Shown here piece after piece: positions 44,159 through 53,739 of a stretch of 64,000 nt of DNA. A program made the position numbers and the translations under genes. Positions within the stretch are counted from its first letter, which is position 1; each line of letters opens with the position of its first letter. Origin of the DNA: Planctomycetaceae bacterium (lineage in GTDB: Bacteria; Planctomycetota; Planctomycetia; Pirellulales; Thermoguttaceae); the NCBI GenBank assembly GCA_012719125.1, contig JAAYAY010000306.1:1-64000 (forward strand), given 5' to 3'. The notes beneath the pieces are model-generated. The model was given only the letters and a program-made list of their open reading frames with translations, was not told the DNA's origin and did not search any database.

Positions 44159-44469
44159 GCTTCTACGTGTGTAGTCGAATGTTTGGATTTCGCCGTCCGC
44201 GGCCGCCATTCGACGGGCTGCTGCAGGGACTAGCCGGGAACAGGGTTTAATCCCGGGCGTGCTCGGCGGTGACCCGGAACGATCCGAAATTGGTGACCAG
44301 CAGTCGGGCCTCTTCGGCAAAAGCCCTCAGCCGGAGCTACCTGTTTCTAGGCAGCTAGGACGAGGTTATCCTCGGCAATTGTTTTTTGGTCGGCTTTTAA
44401 CGTGGCCTGCTGACCAACCACGACACGCCACTCACCGTTCAACTGCCCGGTCGAACCCAATTCGCCCCC
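44112..44469 (-). ncRNA. ssrA: transfer-messenger RNA (tmRNA)
   Basis: The 358-nt RNA rescues stalled ribosomes. Its 5' end (GGGGGCG) pairs with the 3' end (CGCCTCC plus A), giving a 7-bp acceptor stem with one G-U pair; CCA is not encoded. The T arm and the conserved GGTTCGATTC are present at 44115-44140. The tag reading frame lies at 44347-44394 on the minus strand and encodes ADQKTIAEDNLVLAA then TAG; the hydrophobic LAA-type end is typical of proteolysis tags. Pseudoknot-like GC-rich segments fill the rest. The 3' end is the integration site of the neighbouring element. Confidence 0.93.
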
Positions 44470-45029
44470 GACAGAAAACGGTCGGACGGAAGTCGTTCCG
44501 TCCCTTGGTTATTCGGCATCGCCGAGAAAGGATTCCGTAGTCAGATTGTGATTATGAGTAAGATTATGATTACGAACGAACGTGGAAGTAGGTGACATCT
44601 ATGGCAGGGGAAGGGGACAGTCCCATTTCTGTGGCGTCCCGCCACAAAAATCGGGATAGTCCCCTTGTGGCTGCTGACGCGCCGGATGTCCTGTTCCATT
44701 CTAACGCAGCATGCCCGGTTCTTAAAGGCGTCGCCAGCTTGCAGACACGGCGGAACTGCGATTGGTTCGTTGCGCTAAGTGTCGTGCTTGCAGCGACTTG
44801 TGATCCGTAGAGTGGGGGGCAGGCCCCTGTTGATGGTCCGGGCCGTTTTTCTTTCCGGCAATGGGGCCCGCAAGTATACTGGGGCTGTCTTTGCGATCGT
44901 TGCACGGCGGGCTCTGCCTGCCGTGGTTCCCGAATCCTGCCGAATCTGTCAGCCCAGCCACCCGTGGGAACCTCCTGGTTCGGTGGGGCGATGAGGTTGA
45001 CTGCCCCCCGGCCTTGAGGTTTGCAGCTC
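44470..45029. other. intergenic region with inverted repeat
   Basis: This 560-base gap lies between ssrA (its promoter should be at 44470-44530) and the M1 peptidase. It contains a GATTATGA-type short repeat near 44545-44575, the inverted repeat at 44611-44666, and a TATACT sequence at 44875-44880 that could be a -10 box for the peptidase gene. No gene is supported. Confidence 0.45.
44611..44666. repeat. imperfect inverted repeat, GGGGACAGTCCC type
   Basis: The left arm AAGGGGACAGTCCCATTT is mirrored by AAATCGGGATAGTCCCCTT, with inner arms TGTGGCG/CGCCACA around a TCC loop. This is a dispersed MITE/REP-like element of a kind common in planctomycetes. Confidence 0.75.
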
Positions 45030-47606
45030 ATGATTCGTCATCTACGGACCGTTCCGGCATTCCTTTTCCTGTTTCTCCTGACCGGTGGGGCCGTGGCGGC
45101 CGAGGCCAAACGGGGGCCCTTCACGGCCGGCGAGCGAAGCCTGCGGAGCCGCGATGTCGATCAGCGGCACGTTCGCCTGGATCTCTCGATCGACTGGGAC
45201 AAGCAGCAGATCGACGGCCGTGCCGCACTCACCCTCAAGCCGTTTTCGCCGATCAGCAGGGTGACGCTCGACGCGGCCGAGATAAAGGTCCTGAAGGTGG
45301 AACTCCTGGCAGACGGTTCGCAGGCAGGTCCGCTGAAGTTCACCCACCGCGACAGCCGCCTGGAGGTCGAACTCGGACGCGAGATTGCGGCGGATCAGGA
45401 ATTCCGGCTGGCGATCGAGTATCGAATCGTGGAACCGAAGCAGGGGGCGCACTTCGTTCTGCCCGACGAGAGGGAGCCAAACCAGGCCCGCATGGTCTGG
45501 ACCCAGAGCGAGCCGGAGTATGCCCGATACTGGTTCCCCTGCCACGACCACCCGTCGGACCGGTTCACCAGCGAGATCCTGGCGACAGTTCCCCAAGACT
45601 ACCTGGTGTTGTCCAACGGCGTCTTGAAAGAGAAGAAGCCGGCGGGGGACGGCAAGATGACGTGGCATTTCGTGCAGGAGCCGGAGCACGTATCGTATCT
45701 GATGTCGATCGTGGCGGGCGAGTTCGAGGCCTACGAACAGAGCTGGGACGGCCTGCCGATCACGTCCTACGTTCCCAAGGGCCGGCTGGATCAGGCCGAG
45801 CGGAGTTTCGACAAGACGGCCCGGATGGTGGAGTACTATTCCCAGTTGCTCGACTACCGCTACCCGTGGGCGAAATACGCTCAGATCTGCGTCGACGAGT
45901 ACGGCTGGGGCGGGATGGAACACACTTCGGCCACGACTCTGAACCTGAACACGCTCCACGACGAGCGGGCGCAACTGGACACGACGAGCGAGGACCTCGT
46001 TGCTCACGAGCTGGTTCACCAATGGTTCGGCGACCTGATCACGTGCAAGGATTGGAGCCACATCTGGCTGAACGAGAGTTTTGCCACGTTCTTCACGACC
46101 GTCTGGTTCGAGCACGAATACGGCGCCGACGAGGCGGCCTGGCGGCGAGCCGAGGAGGCCGAATCGTATAAGAAAGAAGACAAGGATCGTTATCGCCGCC
46201 CACTGGTCACGTCGCAGTACGAGAAGCCTCTCCACATGTTCGACCGCCACAGCTACCCGAAGGGGGCCCGCGTATTGCACATGCTCCGTTTCGTACTGGG
46301 CGAGGAGGCGTTCTGGCGGACCATTCGGTACTACACGAAGAAGCACGCATTTCAGTCGATCGAGACGGCCCAGTTCCGGATCGCCCTCGAGGAGGCCACG
46401 GGTCAGGGACTCGACTGGTTCTTCGACCAATGGATCTACCACGGCGGCCACCCGCAGTACGACGTCTCCTACACCTGGGATTCCCAGCAGAAGCAGGTTG
46501 TCCTGGTCGTGAAGCAGACGCAGACGGTCGACGACCTGACGCCTCTGTTCCGCATGCCGGTCGAGATTGCCCTGGTGACGTCGAAGGGCGAGCAGATCCG
46601 GAAGATCACCGTGGCCAAGGCAGAAGAGACATTCCGCTTCGACCTGGAAGAGCGGCCCGGGCGGGTGTGCTTCGATCCGAACGACTGGATTCTCAAGGAC
46701 GTTTCTTTCCACAAGGACAAAGTAGAGTGGATCGACCAGGCGCAGCATGGCGAGCACCTGATGAGCCGGATCCAGGCCGTCGGGGAGATGGGCGGCATGA
46801 AGGGGGATCATGACGCCCGGAATGCGCTGATCGAGCTGGCAAAGTCCGACGGCTTCTGGGCCCTGCGGCAGGAAGCGGTCAAGGCCCTGGCCGGTTTTTC
46901 GGGCGACGAGGTTCGCAACTGCCTGATTGCCGTGGCCGGGGACGACGCCAAGTCGTTCGTGCGCCGTGAGGCCGTCAAGTCGCTCGGAAAGTTCGCCCAC
47001 GACGACACCCGGGCTGCGTTGCGGGCCGTCGTCAAGAAGGATGCATCCTACGAGACTGCCGCAGAGGCGTTGCGTTCGCTGGCCAAGGTCGATCGGGCGG
47101 GATGCCGCGACGATTTCGTGGCTGCGCTCGGCTCGGAAAGTCACAGGCAGGTGATCCTCAAGGCGGCTGCCGACGGATTGGCGGAGATCGAGAATGCCGA
47201 AGCGATCGAACGCCTGCTCGGCTTCTTGAAGGCTCCCACAACACCCGATCGTCGCATTGCGGTTCTCGAAGCCCTGGCACGGCTCGGCGGCAACGACGAT
47301 AAGGTGCTCGAGGCCGTTTGCGCCGAGATGGATGATTGTCGATGGTCCGTACGCCAGGCAGCCTACGAAGCGCTGGCCGGCTCCACGAACGTCCGAGCCC
47401 TTGGCTCGCTCTCCGAGCAACGAGCCAGGGAAACCAATCCGCGGCTCGTGCTCGTGATCGACGAGAGCCTGGAGAAGATCCGCCAGCGGCAGACCGACGT
47501 CGCCCGGCTTCGCAGTCAGGTCGAGTCGCTGAGCAAACAGGCCAAGTCACTCGAAACGCGGATCAAGAAGCTGGAAGACGGAAACTCAACACCGGCGAAG
47601 AAGTGA
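45030..47606 (+). CDS. M1-family aminopeptidase with HEAT-like repeats
   Basis: The protein is 858 residues from the ATG at 45030, where a signal peptide begins (TVPAFLFLFLLTGGAVAAEA). It is a zinc metallopeptidase that trims N-terminal residues from peptides, here exported. The exopeptidase motif GGMEH is at residues 294-298, the zinc site HELVH at 326-330, and the third ligand E349 in LNESF. The middle holds the usual beta-sandwich and the C-terminal third (about 575-800) consists of HEAT-like repeats (LIELAKSDGFWALRQEAVKA; CLIAVAGDDAKSFVRREAVK; ALRAVVKKDASYETAAEALR). The protein ends in a short coiled coil. Confidence 0.95.
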   Translation: MIRHLRTVPAFLFLFLLTGGAVAAEAKRGPFTAGERSLRSRDVDQRHVRLDLSIDWDKQQIDGRAALTLKPFSPISRVTLDAAEIKVLKVELLADGSQAGPLKFTHRDSRLEVELGREIAADQEFRLAIEYRIVEPKQGAHFVLPDEREPNQARMVWTQSEPEYARYWFPCHDHPSDRFTSEILATVPQDYLVLSNGVLKEKKPAGDGKMTWHFVQEPEHVSYLMSIVAGEFEAYEQSWDGLPITSYVPKGRLDQAERSFDKTARMVEYYSQLLDYRYPWAKYAQICVDEYGWGGMEHTSATTLNLNTLHDERAQLDTTSEDLVAHELVHQWFGDLITCKDWSHIWLNESFATFFTTVWFEHEYGADEAAWRRAEEAESYKKEDKDRYRRPLVTSQYEKPLHMFDRHSYPKGARVLHMLRFVLGEEAFWRTIRYYTKKHAFQSIETAQFRIALEEATGQGLDWFFDQWIYHGGHPQYDVSYTWDSQQKQVVLVVKQTQTVDDLTPLFRMPVEIALVTSKGEQIRKITVAKAEETFRFDLEERPGRVCFDPNDWILKDVSFHKDKVEWIDQAQHGEHLMSRIQAVGEMGGMKGDHDARNALIELAKSDGFWALRQEAVKALAGFSGDEVRNCLIAVAGDDAKSFVRREAVKSLGKFAHDDTRAALRAVVKKDASYETAAEALRSLAKVDRAGCRDDFVAALGSESHRQVILKAAADGLAEIENAEAIERLLGFLKAPTTPDRRIAVLEALARLGGNDDKVLEAVCAEMDDCRWSVRQAAYEALAGSTNVRALGSLSEQRARETNPRLVLVIDESLEKIRQRQTDVARLRSQVESLSKQAKSLETRIKKLEDGNSTPAKK

Positions 47607-47623
47607 GACGGGGGCAGTATCCT

Positions 47624-48847
47624 ATGTGTCATCCTACCATGCGAAAGACACGGCCGGTCGGGTTGATTCTCGCGGGAACCCTGTTTGTGGCGACATCGAC
47701 TCTCGCCGCCGCCGAGGTCGGCGATGCGATTGCGCCTTGGCAGACCGGCGTGCAGATTCATCCCGTTGCACCGAATGTGGATGGCCACACGATCCACACC
47801 TATTTCAACGCCTCTCCCGAGAGTCCCGACGGCCGGTACGTTCTCTACTTCACATCCACGAAGCCGGACGGCGAATTCGGCGATATCCGCATCCGGGAAC
47901 GCTCTTCCGGGGAAGAGACGATTCTGGCCTTGGGCGTGACCACGGAGGATGCTCACCGTGCGGCTTGCCAGCAATGGGTGGACGCTGGTCGGACCGTTGT
48001 CTATCACGATTGCCGCGACGGGCGATGGCGAGTGGTGGCCGTCGATGTCGCCTCGCGCGAACAGACCGTCCTGGCGGAAGATCGCCAGGCGGGATTCGGC
48101 TCTCCGCAACAGCCCTGGGTGCCGATCTACGGATGCCATTGGAGGCCGGGCCCGCATAAGGACCTGGAACTGGTTCACGTTGACTCCGGTGCAATCCGCA
48201 AGCCGGTGACGGCGGCGCAAGTGGTTGAGGAATACGAGGAGTGGGTACAGCAGAAATTCGGGACGACGGACATCTCCATCTTCTTCCCCGTGCTGAGCCC
48301 CGACGGCGAAAAGGTGTTCTTCAAGCTTTCGCGGCCCGGCGGCGGCGACAACTTCCGGTCGAGTCAAGCCAGCTATCGTGAAGGCAAGGTGGTGTATGAC
48401 CTGGCAAACGGCCGTTTCATCCGGTTGTTTCCACAATGGGGGCACCCCTCGTGGGATCCCCGTTCGAAGGCCATCTTCGAGAAGGGCAATCTTCTGGACG
48501 ACCTGGAAACCGGACAGACCAGACGCTACGCCCGCTCGTCGCCCTCGAATCACCCGACGCTGAGTCCCGACGGGACGATTTTTGTGACCGATGCGGACGT
48601 TTCCCGGCGGGATTTCGGAAAGCCGGGAGACTGGGCGATTATCGTGGGCGATACGCGGGAGGACCGTTTCGTGGTGGTAGCCCAGTTCAATAACACGGGC
48701 GGGGCAAAATCGTGGCGGCGCTCCCATCCGCATCCGGCCTTTAGTGCAGACGGGCGCCGAATCTACTACAATGTGAGCGAGGGTGACCGGACGCGGCTGT
48801 TCGTGGCCGAGTGTGCGGGAAGTACTTCCTCCGTGCGGCTCGAATAG
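47624..48847 (+). CDS. secreted PD40/TolB-like beta-propeller protein
   Basis: The protein is 407 residues from the ATG at 47624, 17 bases after the M1 gene, so the two probably share a transcript. A signal peptide (GLILAGTLFVATSTLAAAE) is followed by several WD40-like PD40 repeats (ASPESPDGRYVLYFTSTKPD; FPVLSPDGEKVFFKLSRPG; HPTLSPDGTIFVTDADVS; HPAFSADGRRIYYNVSEGD). The arrangement resembles TolB and oligogalacturonate-lyase-like propellers. Catalytic residues are not evident, so binding or an enzymatic role on pectin-like sugars are both possible. Confidence 0.8.
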   Translation: MCHPTMRKTRPVGLILAGTLFVATSTLAAAEVGDAIAPWQTGVQIHPVAPNVDGHTIHTYFNASPESPDGRYVLYFTSTKPDGEFGDIRIRERSSGEETILALGVTTEDAHRAACQQWVDAGRTVVYHDCRDGRWRVVAVDVASREQTVLAEDRQAGFGSPQQPWVPIYGCHWRPGPHKDLELVHVDSGAIRKPVTAAQVVEEYEEWVQQKFGTTDISIFFPVLSPDGEKVFFKLSRPGGGDNFRSSQASYREGKVVYDLANGRFIRLFPQWGHPSWDPRSKAIFEKGNLLDDLETGQTRRYARSSPSNHPTLSPDGTIFVTDADVSRRDFGKPGDWAIIVGDTREDRFVVVAQFNNTGGAKSWRRSHPHPAFSADGRRIYYNVSEGDRTRLFVAECAGSTSSVRLE

Positions 48848-48985
48848 GAGCGCGGTTTCCGTCGATGTTTGTCGAGGGAATGGGCGGTTGTCGAGGTTGT
48901 CTTCCCGACAGACCGGGCTTCTGCTTTCCGTCCTTCGTTCCCTGAACAAGTGAGCTGTAATAACAGACTTTGTGAGAACCGAATC

Positions 48986-50293
48986 ATGAACACGCCTGAG
49001 AGCAAGACACGTCGTGAATTCCTTCTGAGTACCGCGACGGCGACGGCCGCGGCATCGCTGGCGACCTTCGTGCCCGCCGGGGCGCTGGGCCGTGGCGGCA
49101 GTGAATCAGCGAACGAGAAGATCACGCTTGGAGTGATCGGCATCGGCCCGCGCTGCACCTACGATCTTGGTGCGATCCTGCAGCACGGCGACGTCCAATG
49201 CGTGGCCATTGCCGACGTGCAAGCCAGTCGCCGCGAGGCCGGCAAGGCGCTCGTCGACAAGCACTACGGCAACAGCGACTGCGTGCTCTATCGCGATTTC
49301 CGGGAGTTGCTGGACCGCAAGGACATCGACGCCGTGCTGGTAGCGACGGGAGATCGCTGGCATGCCCCGGCTTCGATTCTCGCAGCCAAGGCGGGCAAAG
49401 ACGTCTACAGCGAAAAGCCGTGCGGCATCACCATCGCCGCCTGCCAGGAACTGGCCGATACGATCCGCGCGGAGAAGCGGGTGTTTCAGGCGGGCACTCA
49501 GCGCCGCAGCATAGCGAACTTTCAGAAGGCGGTCGAATTCGCCCACAGCGGGAAGCTCGGCAAGCTGCATACGCTGCACGCCTCGATCTACATTCCCGTG
49601 CTCGACAACACGTGGCTTCCCGCCGAACCGATCCCGCCACGCGACGTCGTCGACTGGAACCTGTGGCTCGGCCCGGCGCCGTGGCGCCCGTTCAATCAGA
49701 AGTACGTCGACGGCCGCTGGCGAGGCCAGTGGGATTTCGATTCCGGCGCCCGGCTGCTCGACTGGGGAGCCCACACGATCGACCTTTGCCAGTGGGCCAA
49801 TCAGTCCGACGACACGATGCCGATCGAGTATGAGCCGACGGAGAAGAACATCATCTGCCGTTATGCCAACGGCGTGAAGATCATCGTCGACTTCCTGGCC
49901 GAGCCGTTCGGCGATCGTTCTCCCCACTACATCACCCGGCTGGGGACCTGCCCGGTGCGGTTTATCGGCGAGGAGGGGTGGGTCGAGACGGGCGACGAAG
50001 GGGAAATTGTGGCGTCGTCTCCCGCTCTGCAAGCGGAATTGCCGGATGCAACCAAGCGGGTTCGCGGGTTGGACGTCGGCACCCACTCCCGCGACTTCTT
50101 CGATTGCATGCGAACTCGTGGCACGACGGCCGCCAACGCCGACGTCATGCGGCGGTCGCACATCGCCTGTCACGCGGCCGCCTTGTCGTGGATCCTCCAG
50201 CGAAAGCTGAAACTCGATCCGGTGAAGGAGGAGTTCATCGACGACGAAGACGCCAACCGGCTGCGAACGCGACCCTCGCGGGATTGGGCCTAG
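48986..50293 (+). CDS. Gfo/Idh/MocA-family oxidoreductase with Tat signal
   Basis: The protein is 435 residues from the ATG at 48986. A twin-arginine signal (TRREFLLSTATATAAASLAT) precedes the Rossmann fold (KITLGVIGIGPRCTYDLGAI). The YSEKPCGITIAACQEL segment carries the conserved EKP lysine, and GTQRRSIANFQKAVEFAHSG starts the second domain with the GG..R motif seen in this family. These enzymes oxidise sugars or sugar acids with NAD(P). Substrate unknown. The FG and WNLWLGPAPWRPFN regions are typical of planctomycete export-signal members. Confidence 0.92.
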   Translation: MNTPESKTRREFLLSTATATAAASLATFVPAGALGRGGSESANEKITLGVIGIGPRCTYDLGAILQHGDVQCVAIADVQASRREAGKALVDKHYGNSDCVLYRDFRELLDRKDIDAVLVATGDRWHAPASILAAKAGKDVYSEKPCGITIAACQELADTIRAEKRVFQAGTQRRSIANFQKAVEFAHSGKLGKLHTLHASIYIPVLDNTWLPAEPIPPRDVVDWNLWLGPAPWRPFNQKYVDGRWRGQWDFDSGARLLDWGAHTIDLCQWANQSDDTMPIEYEPTEKNIICRYANGVKIIVDFLAEPFGDRSPHYITRLGTCPVRFIGEEGWVETGDEGEIVASSPALQAELPDATKRVRGLDVGTHSRDFFDCMRTRGTTAANADVMRRSHIACHAAALSWILQRKLKLDPVKEEFIDDEDANRLRTRPSRDWA

Positions 50294-50340
50294 CAGCTTC
50301 GCAGGCACGATAGTTGGCCGAATCGGCGCGGCGTGCCGTT

Positions 50341-51162
50341 TTACGCTTCCACGATTTGGATTGGCTTGATATCGAACTTCGGGTTCTGGCCAAGATATCG
50401 GGCCGGGTTGTTGTGGAAGATTTCCAGGGCTTCCTGGGTCGTGTGGCCGCGGCGGCGGAACTCCAGGATACACTCCTGCAGCAGGAACGGATCGCTGGGG
50501 CCCCAGTCGGCGGACGAGTTGACCAGGAGACGCTCGGAGCCGTATTTTTCGATCATGTCGACGGCCCGGCGGGGGGAGCATTTGGTGATCGGATAGAGGG
50601 TGAAGCCGAACCAGTATCCGCGGTCGCGCACAGCCTCGATGGTGTGTTCTTCGACATGGTCGATCCAGACCTTAGCGGGGTCGACGGGCATTCCTGCAAG
50701 GATTTCGAGGATGCGTTTTGTGCCGTGGAGTTTGTCGTCGAGATGGGGTGTGTGGATGAGCAGGAGCTGGTCGTAATCGATCGCCATCTGGACCTGGGCT
50801 TCCATGATGTCGCACTCGTTCCGGGTCGACTTATGGAGGCCCGTTTCGCCCACGCCGAGGACGTTCGGCTTCTGGAAGAACTCGGGCATGTGCTGGAGGA
50901 CTGCGCGGCTGAGATCGGGGTCGTCGGCCTCCTTGGGATTGACGGCGACCCAGCAGAAGTGCCGGATGCCGTAGCCGGCCGCGCGGGTCGGTTCGAATTC
51001 GCTGATCTGGCGGAAGTAGTCGATGAAGGTCTCGGGATAGCGGCGTTCGAAGCCGGGCCAGAACGCGGGTTCGCAAACGGCGACGACGCCCGACATGGCC
51101 ATCCGTTCGTAGTCCTGAGCCGTTCGAGCGATTCCGTGGTAGTGGGGCTGGATGATTTGCAT
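50341..51162 (-). CDS. TatD-like metal-dependent hydrolase (EboB-like)
   Basis: The protein is 273 residues from the ATG at 51162; an upstream extension is unconserved. The first metal ligands are in QPHYHGIARTAQDYERMAMS, then VVAVCEPAFWPG, the GVGETGLHK motif with the conserved glutamate, HTPHLD and WIDHVEEHT, and a late SSADWGPSDP aspartate. That set matches the TatD/amidohydrolase superfamily and specifically the form found in ebo clusters (EboB). No other recognisable ebo gene is in the window. Function in those clusters is transport or processing of an unknown metabolite. Confidence 0.85.
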   Translation of the reverse strand: MQIIQPHYHGIARTAQDYERMAMSGVVAVCEPAFWPGFERRYPETFIDYFRQISEFEPTRAAGYGIRHFCWVAVNPKEADDPDLSRAVLQHMPEFFQKPNVLGVGETGLHKSTRNECDIMEAQVQMAIDYDQLLLIHTPHLDDKLHGTKRILEILAGMPVDPAKVWIDHVEEHTIEAVRDRGYWFGFTLYPITKCSPRRAVDMIEKYGSERLLVNSSADWGPSDPFLLQECILEFRRRGHTTQEALEIFHNNPARYLGQNPKFDIKPIQIVEA

Positions 51163-51181
51163 GGGAGTGAATCCTAGTGCA

Positions 51182-51254
51182 AAAAAGGGGTCAGGACTCA
51201 TTTGTGCGAAGCACCCTTCGGGCCGTACCGGCAAATGAGTCCTGACCCCTTTTT
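51182..51254. repeat. inverted repeat, AAAAAGGGGTCAGGACTCATTTG type
   Basis: Perfect arms of 23 bases (51182-51204 and 51232-51254) flank a 27-base loop. This is a well-known dispersed bacterial repeat of MITE/REP type. It fills the gap between the 76-residue gene and the TatD-like gene, and the last base of the arm touches the stop codon of the former. Confidence 0.88.
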
Positions 51255-51485
51255 CTAATCGGAGAACAACCGCAACACGCGCTCGGCCCGATCGGGCGTG
51301 GCCTGGCGATCGGCCAGCAGATCGAGAGTGGTTCGCAGTCGCTCCAAACGCGGATCCGATGCAACGGGTTCGTTGCCGTCGCGCCGCATCGCCAGATCCA
51401 GGCGGTCGAGGGTGGCGGCCACTTCGAGCAGTTGGCAGCGGGTTTCCAGGTAGTATTGGTTCAGAACCTCAGGGGCCGAAAGCAT
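51255..51485 (-). CDS. small protein upstream of the TatD-like gene
   Basis: The 76-residue protein begins MLSAPEVLNQYYLETRCQLL and continues with amphipathic helices (EVAATLDRLDLAMRRDG; RLERLRTTLDLLADRQATPD). It is wholly helical, and small genes of this kind sit before EboB-like genes in planctomycetes, as far as I recall. It may be a partner of the TatD-like hydrolase. Function unknown. Confidence 0.65.
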   Translation of the reverse strand: MLSAPEVLNQYYLETRCQLLEVAATLDRLDLAMRRDGNEPVASDPRLERLRTTLDLLADRQATPDRAERVLRLFSD

Positions 51486-51644
51486 AAGGAAGTTCCTCTC
51501 TATGTGAGCGTAGGCAGAAAAGAGTCGCTATACTCCTGTAGCCGCACAATATCGTGCCTCTCCTCTGTTTCAGCTTGAAGTACAGTCTCTGTCCATTATC
51601 GTGTCTTCCGGCTTGACGGGGAAGCGTCATCTGGCTCTCGGGCC

Positions 51645-53537
51645 TCAATTCGCAGCCGGTGTGATCGTGAGAGTCACTTGGGCCGCGGTGACAGGGCGCG
51701 CCAGTTTGACGGCCAAGCGGACGGGGACTCGACCGCGGGAAAGGTCTTCGTGGATTTCGGTGTCTTCGAGGGAGAAATCGGCGCCGTGGGTGTCGATCGT
51801 CACGTTGACGGCCGAGTCGTCGTCGCCCACGTGAAGGCGGTTGCCCTCCAGCTTCCACTTGGCGAAGGTGATCAGGGCCGTCTCAAACGGAGTCGGTTCG
51901 GCGAGTTCCACGCCGTCGGTGACGGTGAGGCTGCCCCGGTCAGTGCGGGAGAAGACGAAGGTTCGCTCCAGCCGGGTCAGGCCTTTGACGGGATAGGCGG
52001 CACGCAGGTCGAGGACCAGGGTGTCGGCCTGATCGGTGAACTGGGTCTTGAGCACTTTGGCAGCGGCATCGCGTCCGGTTTTCTGGAGGGCTTCACCGAA
52101 GCGTGGGACGGGATGGCCGAAGCTGTTGAGCACGCCGCTCAAGTAGCGATCCTTGCTGAAGGTACGGGCGGTGTAGACTTCGCCGCCGGGATCGAGGAGC
52201 GGGGTTTTGCCGGCGAGGGCGACGACGTAGGAGCCGACGTCGTTGTGGTTGTGGTGTTCGGCGTTATGCCCGCCCTTGAGGGCGGCTCCGAGCCCGGATT
52301 GGGAGTCGGTAGGCCGGCAGATGAGGATGCCGGCCTCGGAGAACCAGTTGCGCGGTTCCCGGCCGACGGCTTCGTCGGCGGGGGGGACGGCGGTGGCCGA
52401 GTTGTCGAAGGCGTGCAGTCCAAAACTGTACAAGCTGCCGGACGGGCCGCCTGCCAATCCGAGTCCTGCCGCTTCGACGTCGCGCATGCCGAGGCGGAAG
52501 CGGCGGCTCAGGAAGGCCATCAACTGGGTGTCGGGGCGGCTACCGATGGCGCAGTCGGCAAACGACGGATAGACGCCCGGGACGATCTCCATTCGCGGTC
52601 CGAACAGGGCCACTTCTCTGATCAGCGGATCGGTGAACAGATCGAGCCGGCCGCCGGTGGCCTGGATGAGCGTCTCGGCCAGGAGGGTGAAGTTGCCGAA
52701 GCCGTAGTTCCAGTAGCCCATGCCTTCGGAGCAGTAGCCGTCGGCGGTGAAGCCCTTCTTGAAGTATTGGATGTAGTGTTCCGCGGCGGCGACGAAGAAG
52801 GCACGGCGCTGGACCGAAGGTTCCACGGCCAGGGCGGTTCCGGTGACGCCGGCGAGGCAGACGGCGTTCCAGTTGTTGGTTCCGGTCGCCCACCACATGG
52901 TGGGTTTGCCGGTTTTCACGTAGCTCTCCATCGAGGCGATGGTGCGGCGCTCCAGTTCGCTTTGGATCAACCGGCGGATGTCCGGATTGAGTCTTGTGCC
53001 CAGCCAGTAGTGGGCCGTGGCCAGGTTCCAGGAGACGTCGGCGACGGCCAGATCGACTTCGAGCGTTTGGCCGCGGAAGTTGGCCAGGCTGCGGTCGTGG
53101 GCGGGCATGACCCAGGTCTTTTCGGAGCAGATCTCGCGGATGGACTCCTCGATGTCGGGCAGGAAGCGGCCTTTGTTCTCGAGGCACTCGGCCAAGACAA
53201 AAGCGGGAAGGCGGCTGTGGCGCTGGCCGAGGACGCGTTGGCAGCGGCTGCGATTGCCGGTGCGGGAGAAGTCGAGAAACAGGTCGTCGGTGAGTTCGGG
53301 AGCAGGTTCGTTTTGCAGTCGTTCGGCGGTTTTGATTATGCCGGAGAAGCCCGGAGCGTCGGCGACGCGCTGCCAGGCGGTGCGATCGTCGATGGTGGGC
53401 CCGACGCCCTGCGGGGACTCGGGCAGCCACTTGGCGATTTCAGCGATGCGGTTTGCGTCGAGTGTTTCGGCCGGGCGGGCAGCGGGGAGACATAGAGTCA
53501 GGAGAATTACGGAGGTGAGGAATGCGCGTCGGGGCAT
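51645..53537 (-). CDS. heparinase II/III-like secreted polysaccharide lyase
   Basis: The protein is 630 residues from the ATG at 53537, where a signal peptide starts (AFLTSVILLTLCLPAARP). The N-terminal (alpha/alpha) toroid spans about residues 60-340 (WWATGTNNWNAVCLAGVTG; GYCSEGMGYWNYGFGNF) and the C-terminal beta-sandwich carries the heparinase II/III signature (AEHHNHNDVGSYVVALAGKT, LDPGGEVYTARTFS). These enzymes cut uronic-acid-containing polysaccharides such as heparin, alginate or ulvan by beta-elimination. Substrate cannot be read. It belongs to the minus-strand carbohydrate cluster. Confidence 0.9.
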   Translation of the reverse strand: MPRRAFLTSVILLTLCLPAARPAETLDANRIAEIAKWLPESPQGVGPTIDDRTAWQRVADAPGFSGIIKTAERLQNEPAPELTDDLFLDFSRTGNRSRCQRVLGQRHSRLPAFVLAECLENKGRFLPDIEESIREICSEKTWVMPAHDRSLANFRGQTLEVDLAVADVSWNLATAHYWLGTRLNPDIRRLIQSELERRTIASMESYVKTGKPTMWWATGTNNWNAVCLAGVTGTALAVEPSVQRRAFFVAAAEHYIQYFKKGFTADGYCSEGMGYWNYGFGNFTLLAETLIQATGGRLDLFTDPLIREVALFGPRMEIVPGVYPSFADCAIGSRPDTQLMAFLSRRFRLGMRDVEAAGLGLAGGPSGSLYSFGLHAFDNSATAVPPADEAVGREPRNWFSEAGILICRPTDSQSGLGAALKGGHNAEHHNHNDVGSYVVALAGKTPLLDPGGEVYTARTFSKDRYLSGVLNSFGHPVPRFGEALQKTGRDAAAKVLKTQFTDQADTLVLDLRAAYPVKGLTRLERTFVFSRTDRGSLTVTDGVELAEPTPFETALITFAKWKLEGNRLHVGDDDSAVNVTIDTHGADFSLEDTEIHEDLSRGRVPVRLAVKLARPVTAAQVTLTITPAAN

Positions 53538-53739
53538 GGCGGGTCTCCGGGTGAGTGGGTAGGTGGGGGATGAACAGACAGACCACGGCGGGTTGTGGTG
53601 GGAACCTGTATTAGAGTCGATGAGGATGCCGGATGCCATGATTGGGCAGCAAACAGATCGACTTCTTCATCAGGAACTATCAAGAACAAAGACACCCGAC
53701 CCCTTTGATCCGCACCTTTGATCCGCAAGGCCATTTGGA

